Shown one piece after another: positions 43,713 through 53,874 of a stretch of 64,000 bases of DNA. The translations under genes and the position numbers were made by a program. A model generated the notes under the pieces. It saw only the letters and a list, made by a program, of their open reading frames with translations. It was not told the DNA's origin and searched no databases. The DNA lies in assembly GCF_001653455.1 (NCBI RefSeq), contig NZ_CP011486.1, forward strand, positions 1,178,001 through 1,242,000, in the 5' to 3' direction. Numbering within the stretch: position 1 is the stretch's first letter; every line of letters begins with the position of its first letter. The DNA is from Helicobacter pylori. Lineage in GTDB: Bacteria; Campylobacterota; Campylobacteria; Campylobacterales; Helicobacteraceae.

Positions 43713-44509
43713 TGGTAAGAAAACAATCCCCTTATGAAGATGTGCAAAAACAATCGCGCCAACATGACCCCTATAAAATCATAGAGCCTACCCCTAAAAA
43801 ATATTTAGAGGGCAGCGCTTATGAAGTCATCTATAACCACCTTTCCTACAAGCATGAAATTTTAGACAAATATATAGAAACCAACACAGCTGTGTTTTGG
43901 ATCAAAAAAGAAGATATTTTTTCTGTCGCTACGATTTTACGGCATTTAGGCTATGAATCTTTGAGCGAGATGAGCGCGATAGATTTGTGCGCTAAAAAAG
44001 GGCATTTTGAATTGTTTTATCAATTTGTGGGTTTTAGCGATAGTTGCAAAAACCGCCGTAGGGTGCGCGTGAAATGCACTCTATTGCCTAATGAGAGCGT
44101 GGATTCTTTGAGTTTTTTATACCGATCGGCCAATTGGAGCGAAAGGGAAGCCTATGATATGCTTGGCATTGTGTTTGACAAACACCCCTATTTGAAACGC
44201 CTTATCATGCCGCATGATTGGGTAGGACACCCCTTGTTGCGCTCTTACCCGCTTAAGGGCGATGAATTTGCCCAGTGGTATGAAGTGGATAAGATTTTTG
44301 GTAAAGAATACCGAGAAGTGGTGGGCAAAGAGCAACGAGACAGCGCGAGAGTGGATGAAAAAGACACTTTCAATTTTGCAAAAATTGGCTATGAGCAGGG
44401 CAAGGGCGAAGAATTGAAAGAAACAGAAGAAAAGCATGCGTTTAAAAAAATCCCTTTTGTCAAAGATTTGCACAAAATGGCCCCCACTATCCTAAAAAAG
44501 AGATTATAA
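43712..44509 (+). CDS. nuoC: NADH-quinone oxidoreductase subunit C
   Basis: A 265-residue subunit of the peripheral arm. The 30-kDa signature [38 protein letters not shown]-like region is at about 132-168. A lysine-rich C-terminal extension (about 190-265) goes beyond the usual domain. It is separate from nuoD, unlike the fused NuoCD of E. coli. ATG overlaps the nuoB stop (TGATG). Confidence 0.94.
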   Translation: MVRKQSPYEDVQKQSRQHDPYKIIEPTPKKYLEGSAYEVIYNHLSYKHEILDKYIETNTAVFWIKKEDIFSVATILRHLGYESLSEMSAIDLCAKKGHFELFYQFVGFSDSCKNRRRVRVKCTLLPNESVDSLSFLYRSANWSEREAYDMLGIVFDKHPYLKRLIMPHDWVGHPLLRSYPLKGDEFAQWYEVDKIFGKEYREVVGKEQRDSARVDEKDTFNFAKIGYEQGKGEELKETEEKHAFKKIPFVKDLHKMAPTILKKRL

Positions 44510-44510
44510 A

Positions 44511-45740
44511 ATGGCTCAAAATTTCACGAAACTCAACCCCCAGTTTGAAAACATCATTTTTGAACATGACGATAACCAAATGGTGCTTAACTTTGGCCCC
44601 CAGCACCCCTCTAGCCATGGGCAATTGCGCTTGATCTTGGAATTAGAGGGCGAAAAAATCATTAAGGCTACCCCTGAAATTGGCTACTTGCACAGGGGTT
44701 GTGAGAAGTTGGGCGAAAACATGACCTATAACGAATACATGCCCACTACTGACAGATTGGATTACACTTCTTCTACCAGCAATAATTACGCTTACGCTTA
44801 TGCGGTAGAGACCTTGCTCAATTTAGAAATCCCACGCCGAGCGCAAGTGATCCGCACGATTTTACTAGAGCTTAACCGCATGATTTCACACATCTTTTTC
44901 ATCAGCGTGCATGCTTTAGATGTGGGGGCGATGAGCGTGTTTTTGTATGCGTTTAAAACGAGAGAATACGGGCTGGATTTGATGGAGGATTATTGCGGGG
45001 CTAGGCTCACGCATAACGCTATAAGGATTGGGGGTGTGCCTTTGGATTTACCCCCTAATTGGCTAGAAGGCTTGAAAAAATTCTTAAACGAAATGAGGGA
45101 GTGCAAAAAGCTCATTCAAGGCTTATTGGATAAAAACCGCATCTGGCGGATGCGTTTGGAAAATGTGGGCGTTGTAACGCCAAAAATGGCGCAAAGTTGG
45201 GGCTTGAGCGGTATCATGTTAAGGGGGACTGGGATCGCCTATGATATTAGAAAAGAAGAGCCTTACGAGCTTTATAAAGAGCTTGATTTTGATGTGCCGG
45301 TGGGCAATTATGGCGATAGCTATGACAGGTATTGTTTGTATATGCTAGAAATTGATGAAAGCATTCGCATCATTGAGCAACTCATTCCTATGTATGCTAA
45401 AACCGATACGCCTATTATGGCTCAAAACCCGCATTACATTTCTGCCCCTAAAGAAGATATAATGACGCAAAACTACGCCTTGATGCAGCATTTTGTCTTG
45501 GTCGCTCAAGGCATGTGCCCGCCCATTGGGGAAGTGTATGCCCCCACAGAAAGCCCTAAAGGGGAATTAGGGTTTTTTATCCATTCAGAGGGCGAGCCTT
45601 ACCCTCACAGATTAAAGATCAGAGCCCCTAGCTTTTATCACATTGGGGCTTTAAGCGATATTTTAGTGGGGCAGTATTTAGCGGATGCAGTAACCGTGAT
45701 TGGCTCAACCAATGCGGTATTTGGCGAGGTGGATAGATGA
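44511..45740 (+). CDS. nuoD: NADH-quinone oxidoreductase subunit D
   Basis: A 409-residue 49-kDa-type subunit that forms the quinone site with NuoB. Key segments: [16 protein letters not shown] (about 26-41), [27 protein letters not shown], and the C-terminal [33 protein letters not shown] end. One bp after nuoC; it overlaps the next gene by 4 bp. Confidence 0.97.
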   Translation: MAQNFTKLNPQFENIIFEHDDNQMVLNFGPQHPSSHGQLRLILELEGEKIIKATPEIGYLHRGCEKLGENMTYNEYMPTTDRLDYTSSTSNNYAYAYAVETLLNLEIPRRAQVIRTILLELNRMISHIFFISVHALDVGAMSVFLYAFKTREYGLDLMEDYCGARLTHNAIRIGGVPLDLPPNWLEGLKKFLNEMRECKKLIQGLLDKNRIWRMRLENVGVVTPKMAQSWGLSGIMLRGTGIAYDIRKEEPYELYKELDFDVPVGNYGDSYDRYCLYMLEIDESIRIIEQLIPMYAKTDTPIMAQNPHYISAPKEDIMTQNYALMQHFVLVAQGMCPPIGEVYAPTESPKGELGFFIHSEGEPYPHRLKIRAPSFYHIGALSDILVGQYLADAVTVIGSTNAVFGEVDR

Positions 45741-45967
45741 AACGCTTTGATTTACGCCCCTTAAAAGCGGGTATTTTTGAACGCTTAGAAGAACTGATTG
45801 AAAAAGAAATGCAACCTAATGAAGTCGCTATTTTCATGTTTGAAGTGGGGGATTTTTCCAATATCCCTAAAAGCGCTGAATTTATCCAAACTAAAGGGCA
45901 TGAGCTCCTCAATTCTTTGCGTTTCAATCAAGCGGATTGGACGATTGTCGTGAGAAAAAAGGCTTGA
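45737..45967 (+). CDS. Complex I accessory protein replacing NuoE
   Basis: A 76-residue acidic protein without cysteines, in the place where nuoE is found in other bacteria. NuoE is about 160 residues and binds a 2Fe-2S cluster; nothing of that is visible. In Helicobacter and Campylobacter this gene and the next are known replacements for the NADH-dehydrogenase module, and complex I is thought to take electrons from flavodoxin or another donor. Four-bp overlap with nuoD. Confidence 0.8.
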   Translation: MKRFDLRPLKAGIFERLEELIEKEMQPNEVAIFMFEVGDFSNIPKSAEFIQTKGHELLNSLRFNQADWTIVVRKKA

Positions 45968-45969
45968 TT

Positions 45970-46956
45970 TTGAGTGGCTTTAACCCCTTAAATTCTCCCT
46001 TAATCATCAGCTCTTCTCTTAGTTTGAAAGAGGCCTATTATTTGGGAAAATTATCCCTTAAAAAAGGGTTTAAGATTAATTACAAGATGACTGAAAACGA
46101 TTTAAATCTTTTAAAAAAAAGCGATTTGTGCGTTTTGTTTGGGGGGTTTTCAAACGCTTGTTTGAATGCAAATGAACGATTGATTTTAGAAAATATCAAC
46201 CCATCAAAACTCCCTTACGCCTTATTAAGACCCTTACAAGATACAAGAGATTTGCAAGAAACTTGCCTTTTTATTTCTTATGAAATCAACACGGAAGCGG
46301 CGGTTTTGGCTTTAATTTTAAGGGGTATTTTAGAAAAAACTTCCCAATTAAAAGGGCATGTTTTAGAAAACCTTGATGTGGGGTATTTAAGCTCTGAAGC
46401 CAACATGAGCGAAGAAGAATTGCAAGAGCTTATCGCGCTCATTGTTAAAGCGAAAAAAGGGGTGCTTGCGATCAATAGAGAAATCATTAAACATGCAAAT
46501 AGCGCGTTTTTATACACCCTTTTAAGTGGGTTGCAAAACTACCTGGAAATTTTACACATTCCTTGCAATGATTTGAATGCAACGCCTGTTTTTTACCATT
46601 CAAAAGATGAAGAATTGTTGCTAGAAACAGCCCTAAAAGAGGGCATTCCACCTTTTAAGGCGCAACTCCAATCAAAAGATTTAGAGCTTTTAGAACAAGT
46701 TAGTGAAGCTAACGGCTCGTTTGTCTATGTTTCCAATAAAAGCCTTGAAACCCCCAAACTATATTTTTCCAAACAATTTAAGATCGCTAACAAGATCCAG
46801 CATTCCAAAGCCCCTTTTCAAATCTCAGGCAAAACGATAGAATGCGAATTAGAAGAAAGCCCTTATTTGAAAGGCTTGGTTGCGATTTTAGAAGGGGCGT
46901 TTTTTGACACTTACCCCTATATCCCTATTTTATCCCACTCTCAAGGAATTTCATGA
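45970..46956 (+). CDS. Complex I accessory protein replacing NuoF
   Basis: A product of about 328 residues in the nuoF position. It lacks the FMN motif, the NADH motif and the Cys ligands of cluster N3 that define NuoF. The only Cys residues are scattered (for example SDLCVLFGGFSNACLNANE). Starts are TTG: 45970 has AAGG 7 nt upstream, while 45964 is too close to it. It overlaps the preceding gene by a few bases if the earlier start is used, and nuoG by 4 bp. The biochemical role is unknown; partner docking for flavodoxin is an inference. Confidence 0.75.
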   Translation: MSGFNPLNSPLIISSSLSLKEAYYLGKLSLKKGFKINYKMTENDLNLLKKSDLCVLFGGFSNACLNANERLILENINPSKLPYALLRPLQDTRDLQETCLFISYEINTEAAVLALILRGILEKTSQLKGHVLENLDVGYLSSEANMSEEELQELIALIVKAKKGVLAINREIIKHANSAFLYTLLSGLQNYLEILHIPCNDLNATPVFYHSKDEELLLETALKEGIPPFKAQLQSKDLELLEQVSEANGSFVYVSNKSLETPKLYFSKQFKIANKIQHSKAPFQISGKTIECELEESPYLKGLVAILEGAFFDTYPYIPILSHSQGIS

Positions 46957-49532
46957 TCACAATGAATATCAATGGCAAAATAATTGAATGCCAAGAGGGA
47001 CAAAGCGTTTTAGAAGCCGCTAGGAGTGCCGGGATTTACATCCCTACCATTTGTTATTTGAGCGGTTGCTCGCCCACGGTCGCATGCAAAATGTGCATGG
47101 TTGAAATGGATGGCAAACGCGTTTATAGTTGCAACACAAAAGCCAAAAACAACGCCGTCATCCTTACGAACACCCCCACGCTCATGGACGAAAGGAAAAG
47201 CATCATGCAAACCTATGATGTCAACCACCCCCTAGAATGCGGCGTGTGCGATAAGAGTGGGGAATGCGAATTGCAAGACATGACGCATTTAACCGGCGTA
47301 GAACACCAACCCTATGCAGTGGCTGATGATTTTAAAGCCCTAGATTCATGGGCAAAGGCCTTGTATGACCCTAATTTGTGCATCATGTGTGAAAGGTGTG
47401 TAACCACTTGCAAGGACAATGTGGGGGAAAACAACCTGAAAGCCACCAAAGCCGACTTGCACGCTCCGGATAAATTCAAAGACAGCATGTCTAAAGACGC
47501 TTTTAGCGTGTGGAGCCGTAAGCAAAAAGGCATTATTTCTTTTGTGGGCAGTGTGCCTTGTTATGATTGTGGGGAATGCATTGCGGTATGCCCTGTGGGC
47601 GCTTTGAGTTACAAAGATTTCGCTTACACGGCTAATGCATGGGAACTAAAAAAGATCCATTCTACATGCTCGCATTGTTCAGCTGGGTGTTTGATTTCTT
47701 ATGATGTGCGCCATTTTGACACTCTAGGCGAAGAATCTAAGATTTTTAGGGTGCTTAATGATTTTTACCATAACCCTATTTGTGGGGCAGGCCGTTTCGC
47801 TTTTGATGTGAGCTCTAGCCCTAAAGGCAGCGCTAATCTTAAAGAAGCCCAAAACGCTCTCAAGGAATGCGATGCAGTGCGAATAGGAGGAGATATTACT
47901 AATGAAGAGGCGTTTTTAATAGAGCGTTTGAGGAAAGAATTGAATTTTAAAATCTATAATAAAGATTTATACCCTTTCCAACAATTTTTAAAGATATTGG
48001 GCGAAATTAAACGCCCTAGCATTGAAGAAATTAAAACTTCTAATTTAGTCATCACAATAGGCTCTTCTATCAAAACAGAAAACCCGCTCGTGCGCTATGC
48101 CATCAATAACGCCCTCAAACTCAATAAAGCTTCTTTAATCGCTATGCACCCTATCAAGGATATCGCTTTAGCGAATTTGTGCCGAAGCTCTTTTTGTATC
48201 ACCCATGAAGTGGGGGCTGAAGAAATCCTTTTGGGCATGCTTTTAAAGATGCTTAACATTGAAAGCGCGGCTCTAAAAAGTTTAGAAGATTCCAAGCAAG
48301 ATATTGTGGATGAAGCGGCTCTTAAAGCTTTAGAAGAAGAACGAAAAAAAGCTTTAGAACAAGCCAATCAAGGGTGCAGTCTTGAAGAAAATAAGGCAGA
48401 AAATGAAGAAACAGCCACTGAAGACAAAGCAGAAAACAAAGAAGAGGATCAAGTAAAAACAGCCGCTCCAAAAGAAGAAAATAAAGCAGAGAATGCAGAA
48501 AGCAAAGAAGAAAACAAAACAGAAAATACAGAAAAACTCCCTACCAAAACCACTTACTTGCTGCTTGAAGAAGCAGGCATTAATTTAGAAACTTATGAAA
48601 AAATCCTAGCTCTTTTGCAAAAATCAAACAACACCTTGTTGATTGTAGGCGAAGAAATTTATCGCCACCAACAAGCCCGCAATATCGCTAAAATGTTGCG
48701 TTTATTAGCCCAAAAAAGTGCGGTTAAGCTTATTCTTATCCCCCCAAGCGCAAACGCTTTAGGCATCGTTTCGCTTTGTGAATTGAATGAAGAAATTTTT
48801 GAACATGAAAAAATCGTAGGCATTCGCGCTCAAGGGGATTTCACCATCAATAGCGATGAAAAGGTTTTTGGAAAAGACGCTGTGAGTGCAGTGGATTTCA
48901 TTCTGCCCAGTCTCAACCAGCTAGAAGGCACGATCACTAATATTGAAGGGCGTGTGTTGCCCTTAAAACCGGCTTTAAGATTTGAAGGCTATGACTTGAG
49001 CGATATTATGCAAGGCTTTGGCTTTGTGGAAGAAAATCTCATAGAATGCACCCACAAACTCCCCAAAGAAGCGGGTTTTAAAGCCATAGAGTTTGATCGT
49101 TTAACCAACTATTTCACTAACGACAGGGCCAATCACAGGGGCTATGAGCTAGAAACAAGCCATTTTGAAAAGAGCGCTAAAGAATGCGAAGAAACAGAAT
49201 GCGAGCCGATCAAACCTTTAAAAGAAAAGATCGCTTTCAATGCGTATTTAAAATACCCAGAAACGCAATTCAATAGCGCTACCCATAAAAGCGAGAATTT
49301 GCAATTAAAAACCGGTATTTATGTGTCTAAAGCTTTCTTAAAAAAATTGAATAAAGAAGTGGGGCAACATATCACTTTAATTAAAGAAGAAGAGGAATTG
49401 GCGGGCATTTTGTATCTTGATGAAAGTTTGGATCAAGAGGTGTTTGTCATTTCGCCCTCTCTTTTAGGCAATGGTTCTAACTTTTTTAAAGAGAGCGTGT
49501 TTGATAGCGTGGATCTAAAGGAGCAAGCATGA
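46953..49532 (+). CDS. nuoG: NADH-quinone oxidoreductase subunit G
   Basis: An 859-residue subunit. N-terminal 2Fe-2S domain with CYLSGCSPTVACKMCMVEMDG (about 34-54), then the HPLECGVCDKSGEC cluster (about 92-105), CIMCERCVTTC and CYDCGECIAVCP 4Fe-4S motifs, and CSHCSAGC at the start of the molybdopterin-oxidoreductase-like part. At about residues 455-535 there is a Glu/Lys/Asn/Ala-rich insertion with repeated EENKAEN-like units that is not part of the fold. It is likely disordered and may vary in length among strains. Confidence 0.95.
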   Translation: MITMNINGKIIECQEGQSVLEAARSAGIYIPTICYLSGCSPTVACKMCMVEMDGKRVYSCNTKAKNNAVILTNTPTLMDERKSIMQTYDVNHPLECGVCDKSGECELQDMTHLTGVEHQPYAVADDFKALDSWAKALYDPNLCIMCERCVTTCKDNVGENNLKATKADLHAPDKFKDSMSKDAFSVWSRKQKGIISFVGSVPCYDCGECIAVCPVGALSYKDFAYTANAWELKKIHSTCSHCSAGCLISYDVRHFDTLGEESKIFRVLNDFYHNPICGAGRFAFDVSSSPKGSANLKEAQNALKECDAVRIGGDITNEEAFLIERLRKELNFKIYNKDLYPFQQFLKILGEIKRPSIEEIKTSNLVITIGSSIKTENPLVRYAINNALKLNKASLIAMHPIKDIALANLCRSSFCITHEVGAEEILLGMLLKMLNIESAALKSLEDSKQDIVDEAALKALEEERKKALEQANQGCSLEENKAENEETATEDKAENKEEDQVKTAAPKEENKAENAESKEENKTENTEKLPTKTTYLLLEEAGINLETYEKILALLQKSNNTLLIVGEEIYRHQQARNIAKMLRLLAQKSAVKLILIPPSANALGIVSLCELNEEIFEHEKIVGIRAQGDFTINSDEKVFGKDAVSAVDFILPSLNQLEGTITNIEGRVLPLKPALRFEGYDLSDIMQGFGFVEENLIECTHKLPKEAGFKAIEFDRLTNYFTNDRANHRGYELETSHFEKSAKECEETECEPIKPLKEKIAFNAYLKYPETQFNSATHKSENLQLKTGIYVSKAFLKKLNKEVGQHITLIKEEEELAGILYLDESLDQEVFVISPSLLGNGSNFFKESVFDSVDLKEQA

Positions 49533-50518
49533 GCGCTTATATCATTGAAACTTTGATTAAAATTTTGATTTTAGTCGCTGTTTTTTCGGCTTTAGGGGGT
49601 TTTGCCACCTATATTGAAAGGAAAGTGTTAGCCTATTTCCAACGCCGTTTAGGGCCTTCTTATGTGGGGCCTTTTGGGCTTTTGCAAGTCGCAGCAGATG
49701 GCATTAAGCTTTTCACTAAAGAAGACATTATCCCCCAAGGTGCAAATAAATTGATTTTCACGCTAGCACCCATTATTGCGATGGTGAGCGCGTTTGTATC
49801 CATGGCGCCTATCCCCTTTTTTCCCAATTTCACTCTGTTTGGCTATGAGATCAAGCCCCTTATTTCTGACATTAACATTGGCTTTTTGTTTTTCTTAGCC
49901 GTGGGTGCAGCAGGGATTTATGCGCCCATTTTAGCCGGGCTTGCTTCTAATAATAAATACTCTTTAATTGGCTCTGCAAGAGCGACGATCCAACTGCTCA
50001 GCTTTGAAGTGGTAAGCACCTTAACCATTCTAGCCCCTTTAATGGTGGTGGGATCGCTTTCTTTAGTAGAGATCAACAATTACCAAAGCGGCGGGTTTTT
50101 AGACTGGCTTGTTTTCAAGCAACCTTTAGCGTTTATTTTGTTTTTGATCGCAAGCTATGCCGAATTGAATCGGACGCCCTTTGACTTATTAGAGCATGAA
50201 GCCGAGATCGTGGCCGGGTATTGCACCGAATACAGCGGCTTGAAATGGGGCATGTTCTTTTTAGCGGAATACGCGCATTTATTCGCTTTTTCTTTTGTGA
50301 TTTCTATCGTGTTTTTTGGCGGGTTTAACGCATGGGGATTTATCCCTGGAGGCATAGCGATTTTGATTAAAGCGGGCTTTTTTGTCTTTTTGTCCATGTG
50401 GGTTAGAGCAACTTACCCGCATGTGCGCCCAGACCAATTGATGAACATGTGCTGGAAAATCATGCTGCCTTTAGCGCTATTGAATATCGTGCTAACAGGC
50501 GTTATCATTTTAATTTAA
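49529..50518 (+). CDS. nuoH: NADH-quinone oxidoreductase subunit H
   Basis: A 329-residue membrane subunit with eight helices at the quinone chamber. Diagnostic segments: GGFATYIERKVLAYFQRRLGPSYVGPFGLLQ (about 23-53), AELNRTPFDLLEHEAEIVAGY (about 209-229) and the VRATYPHVRPDQLM end. Four-bp overlap with nuoG. Confidence 0.97.
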   Translation: MSAYIIETLIKILILVAVFSALGGFATYIERKVLAYFQRRLGPSYVGPFGLLQVAADGIKLFTKEDIIPQGANKLIFTLAPIIAMVSAFVSMAPIPFFPNFTLFGYEIKPLISDINIGFLFFLAVGAAGIYAPILAGLASNNKYSLIGSARATIQLLSFEVVSTLTILAPLMVVGSLSLVEINNYQSGGFLDWLVFKQPLAFILFLIASYAELNRTPFDLLEHEAEIVAGYCTEYSGLKWGMFFLAEYAHLFAFSFVISIVFFGGFNAWGFIPGGIAILIKAGFFVFLSMWVRATYPHVRPDQLMNMCWKIMLPLALLNIVLTGVIILI

Positions 50519-50527
50519 GGAGGTTTT

Positions 50528-51190
50528 ATGGCCAAACAAGAATACAAGCAACTTCCTAAACGAGCCGAAATCCATAGTGCAACCGAGCAGTTTAAAGACA
50601 CCATTAAAACAAGCTTGGGTTTGGATCTATTCAAAGGGCTAGGCCTTACGATCAAGGAATTTTTTAGCCCTAGCGTAACCATCCATTACCCTATGGAGCA
50701 ACTCCCTTTAAGCCCACGCTATCGTGCAGTGCATAATCTGCAACGGCTTTTGGACTCAGGCTCTGAAAGGTGTATTGGTTGCGGGTTGTGCGAAAAGATT
50801 TGCACGAGCAATTGCATAAGGATCATCACGCATAAGGGCGAAGACAACCGCAAAAAGATCGATTCTTACACGATCAATTTGGGGCGTTGCATTTATTGCG
50901 GGTTGTGCGCGGAAGTTTGCCCTGAATTAGCGATCGTGATGGGGAATCGTTTTGAAAACGCCAGCACCCAACGCTCCCAATACGGATCTAAAAGCGAATT
51001 TTTAACGAGCGAACAAGACGCTAAAGATTGCTCGCATGCCGAATTTTTAGGTTTTGGCTCTGTAAGCCCTAATTATAACGAACGCATGCAAGCCACCCCT
51101 TTAGATTATGTCCAAGAGCCTTCAAAAGAAGAAGCACAAGAAGAAACTCCAGCAAGCCCAAAGGCCAATAAGGGAGATGAAAATGTTTGA
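50528..51190 (+). CDS. nuoI: NADH-quinone oxidoreductase subunit I
   Basis: A 220-residue ferredoxin-like subunit with two 4Fe-4S motifs, [15 protein letters not shown] (about 80-94) and [13 protein letters not shown] (about 119-131), clusters N6a and N6b. The C-terminal 40 residues are low-complexity and acidic. AAGGAGG ribosome binding site just before the ATG. Confidence 0.96.
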   Translation: MAKQEYKQLPKRAEIHSATEQFKDTIKTSLGLDLFKGLGLTIKEFFSPSVTIHYPMEQLPLSPRYRAVHNLQRLLDSGSERCIGCGLCEKICTSNCIRIITHKGEDNRKKIDSYTINLGRCIYCGLCAEVCPELAIVMGNRFENASTQRSQYGSKSEFLTSEQDAKDCSHAEFLGFGSVSPNYNERMQATPLDYVQEPSKEEAQEETPASPKANKGDENV

Positions 51191-51731
51191 AACCATTGCC
51201 TTTTATTTCTTTGCGATCCTTACTTTGAGCATGGCGTTAGTGGTGATCACGACCACGAATATCCTCTACGCCATTACTGCGCTCGCTAGCAGCATGGTTT
51301 TTATTTCCGCTTTTTTCTTTTTACTAGACGCTGAGTTTTTGGGCGTGGTGCAAATCACGGTGTATGTGGGCGCGGTCATTGTGATGTATGCTTTTGGCAT
51401 GATGTTTTTCAACTCTGCTGCAGAAGTGGTTGAACGCAAACAAAGCCCTAAAATCTTATGCATCCTTTCGTTTGGAGTCGCGCTATTGCTCACTTTGATT
51501 TTAAGCGCACCCAGTATTGGCGAAAACCTTTCTAAACAAGTCAATCCTAACGCTATTGATGCGCAAATCCCTAACATTAAAGCGATTGGCTATGTGCTAT
51601 TTACAGATTATCTCATCCCTTTTGAAGCGGCAGCTCTAATGCTTTTAGTCGCTATGGTTGGAGGCATTGCTACAGGGATTCAGAAAATCCATGGGAAAAG
51701 CCATGCACAATTTATAAAGGAATCTCTATGA
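51183..51731 (+). CDS. nuoJ: NADH-quinone oxidoreductase subunit J
   Basis: A 182-residue membrane subunit with five helices. The conserved segment [25 protein letters not shown] is at about 52-76. ATG at 51183 lies inside the nuoI end, with GGGAG 6 nt upstream. Confidence 0.95.
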   Translation: MFETIAFYFFAILTLSMALVVITTTNILYAITALASSMVFISAFFFLLDAEFLGVVQITVYVGAVIVMYAFGMMFFNSAAEVVERKQSPKILCILSFGVALLLTLILSAPSIGENLSKQVNPNAIDAQIPNIKAIGYVLFTDYLIPFEAAALMLLVAMVGGIATGIQKIHGKSHAQFIKESL

Positions 51732-52030
51732 TAGGGTTAAACCACTATTTAATTGTTTCAGGGTTGCTCTTTTGCATCGGTTTAGCGGGCATGCTGAAGC
51801 GCAAAAACATTCTCTTGCTCTTTTTTTCTACAGAAATCATGCTCAATGCGATCAATATCGGTTTTGTAGCGATTTCTAAATACATGCACAATTTGGACGG
51901 GCAGATGTTTGCGCTCTTTATTATCGCTATTGCCGCTAGTGAGGTGGCTATTGGTTTGGGCTTGGTGATTTTATGGTTTAAGAAATTCAAAAGCCTAGAT
52001 ATTGATTCTTTAAACGCTATGAAAGGTTAA
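51728..52030 (+). CDS. nuoK: NADH-quinone oxidoreductase subunit K
   Basis: A 100-residue subunit with three helices and the buried Glu of the proton path in FFSTEIMLNAINI (about 33-45), and in IIAIAASEVAIGLGLVIL. Four-bp overlap with nuoJ. Confidence 0.97.
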   Translation: MIGLNHYLIVSGLLFCIGLAGMLKRKNILLLFFSTEIMLNAINIGFVAISKYMHNLDGQMFALFIIAIAASEVAIGLGLVILWFKKFKSLDIDSLNAMKG

Positions 52031-52032
52031 GC

Positions 52033-53871
52033 ATGCAGTATTCTTCTTGGCTGTCTGTGGTGTTGTTTTTGCCTTTAATCGGTGCGGTTTATGCAGGGTT
52101 GTTTGGGGCTAAAGCGAAAGCGTTGCATGTAGGTGTTTTCAATTCTTTGTGCGTGTTAGTCTCTTTAATTGGCGCACTGATCCTTTTTGTTCAAGCATGG
52201 CATCATCAAAGCTATGAAAAATATTTATTTGATTGGATCGTGGTGGGGAATTTTAAAGCGGGCTTTTCTCTCATGCTGGATAATGTCAATGCCGTCATGA
52301 TCGTCGTGGTCACTTTAGTTTCTTTCTTAGTGCATGTGTATTCCATAGGTTACATGGAACATGATGAAGGGTTTAACCGCTATTTTTCTTATCTCAGCGG
52401 CTTTGTGTTTTCCATGCTGGTGTTGGTGTTGAGCGATAATTTCTTAGGGCTTTTCATTGGCTGGGAAGGGGTGGGGCTATGCTCTTACTTGCTCATTGGC
52501 TTTTGGTATCATAAAGAAAGCGCGAACAACGCCTCCATTGAAGCCTTTGTGATGAATCGGATCACGGATTTAGGCATGCTCATGGGGATTATTTTGATTT
52601 ATTGGAATTTTGGCACGCTCCAATATAAGGAAGTCTTTAGCGCTCTTAATAGCACTGATTACACCATGCTCTTTTACATCAGCGTGTTTCTTTTCATTGG
52701 CGCTATGGGTAAGAGCGCTCAATTCCCTATGCACACATGGCTAGCCAACGCTATGGAAGGGCCTACCCCTGTATCTGCCTTAATCCATGCAGCCACGATG
52801 GTAACCGCTGGGGTGTATCTGGTCATTAGAGCCAACCCTTTGTATAGTGCGGTTTTTGAAGTGGGTTATTTTATCGCATGTTTAGGGGCGTTTGTGGCTC
52901 TTTTTGGAGCGAGCATGGCTTTAGTCAATAAAGACTTGAAGCGCATTGTGGCCTATTCCACGCTTTCTCAATTGGGTTATATGTTTGTAGCGGCCGGTCT
53001 TGGGGCTTATGCGATCGCGCTTTTCCACCTCTTTACGCATGCGTTTTTCAAATCGCTCCTTTTCTTAGGTTCAGGGAATGTGATGCATGCAATGGAAGAC
53101 AATTTGGATATTACTAAAATGGGCGCTTTATACAAGCCTATGAAAGTTACGGCTATTTTTATGATTATAGGCTCAGTCGCCTTGTGCGGGATTTATCCTT
53201 TTGCTGGATACTTTTCTAAAGACAAAATTTTAGAAGCGGCTTTTGGGATGCACCACCACATTTTATGGTTTGCGCTTTTAATTGGGGCGATCTTTACCGC
53301 TTTTTATAGCTTTAGGTTAATCATGTTAGTATTCTTTGCCCCTAAACAACACGAAATCAACCACCCCCATGAGGCTAAAAATTTCATGCTTTTAAGCATG
53401 CTGCCTTTGGGGATTTTAGCGGTCATTGCCGGGTTTTTTGAAGAGCCGTTTTTCCATTTCATTTCTCAAGTGATCCCAAGCGTTGGAGAATATCCCGTCC
53501 CGCTCGCTCTTTTGATCAGCGTTACCACCATCGTGGTGTTATTGAGCATTGCTTATGCTATCTTTAAATATAAAAATGGTATCACTTCCAAAAAAGAGGG
53601 AGGCTTTTTATACAAGCTCTTACTCAACCAATACTATATCCCGCAACTTTATCAAGGGATTGCAAAAATTTTTAGCGCCATCGCTTCATTCTTGCACCAA
53701 GTCGTGGAGTTAAAAATCATTGATGCGATCGTGGATACCATAGGGAGAAGCGTTTTTGTTATAGGGCGTGTGTTTAGAGCCAGTCAAGATGGGAATTTAA
53801 CCTCCATGCTGCGCTTCATGGCGGCTGGGGTTTTAATCTTATTAGCGTTTGTGGCTGTTTTTTGGAGATAA
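52033..53871 (+). CDS. nuoL: NADH-quinone oxidoreductase subunit L
   Basis: A 612-residue antiporter-like proton-pumping subunit with about 16 helices and the long lateral helix at the C-terminus. Hallmarks: FLGLFIGWEGVGLCSYLLIGFWY (about 137-159), GPTPVSALIHAATMVTAGVYLV (about 241-262) and FKSLLFLGSGNVMHAM. Two bp after nuoK. Confidence 0.97.
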   Translation: MQYSSWLSVVLFLPLIGAVYAGLFGAKAKALHVGVFNSLCVLVSLIGALILFVQAWHHQSYEKYLFDWIVVGNFKAGFSLMLDNVNAVMIVVVTLVSFLVHVYSIGYMEHDEGFNRYFSYLSGFVFSMLVLVLSDNFLGLFIGWEGVGLCSYLLIGFWYHKESANNASIEAFVMNRITDLGMLMGIILIYWNFGTLQYKEVFSALNSTDYTMLFYISVFLFIGAMGKSAQFPMHTWLANAMEGPTPVSALIHAATMVTAGVYLVIRANPLYSAVFEVGYFIACLGAFVALFGASMALVNKDLKRIVAYSTLSQLGYMFVAAGLGAYAIALFHLFTHAFFKSLLFLGSGNVMHAMEDNLDITKMGALYKPMKVTAIFMIIGSVALCGIYPFAGYFSKDKILEAAFGMHHHILWFALLIGAIFTAFYSFRLIMLVFFAPKQHEINHPHEAKNFMLLSMLPLGILAVIAGFFEEPFFHFISQVIPSVGEYPVPLALLISVTTIVVLLSIAYAIFKYKNGITSKKEGGFLYKLLLNQYYIPQLYQGIAKIFSAIASFLHQVVELKIIDAIVDTIGRSVFVIGRVFRASQDGNLTSMLRFMAAGVLILLAFVAVFWR

Positions 53872-53874
53872 ACA

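Noticed and set aside
48310-48560. NuoG insertion as a separate inserted gene or intein
   Set aside because: It is in frame, low in complexity and lacks intein or nuclease motifs.
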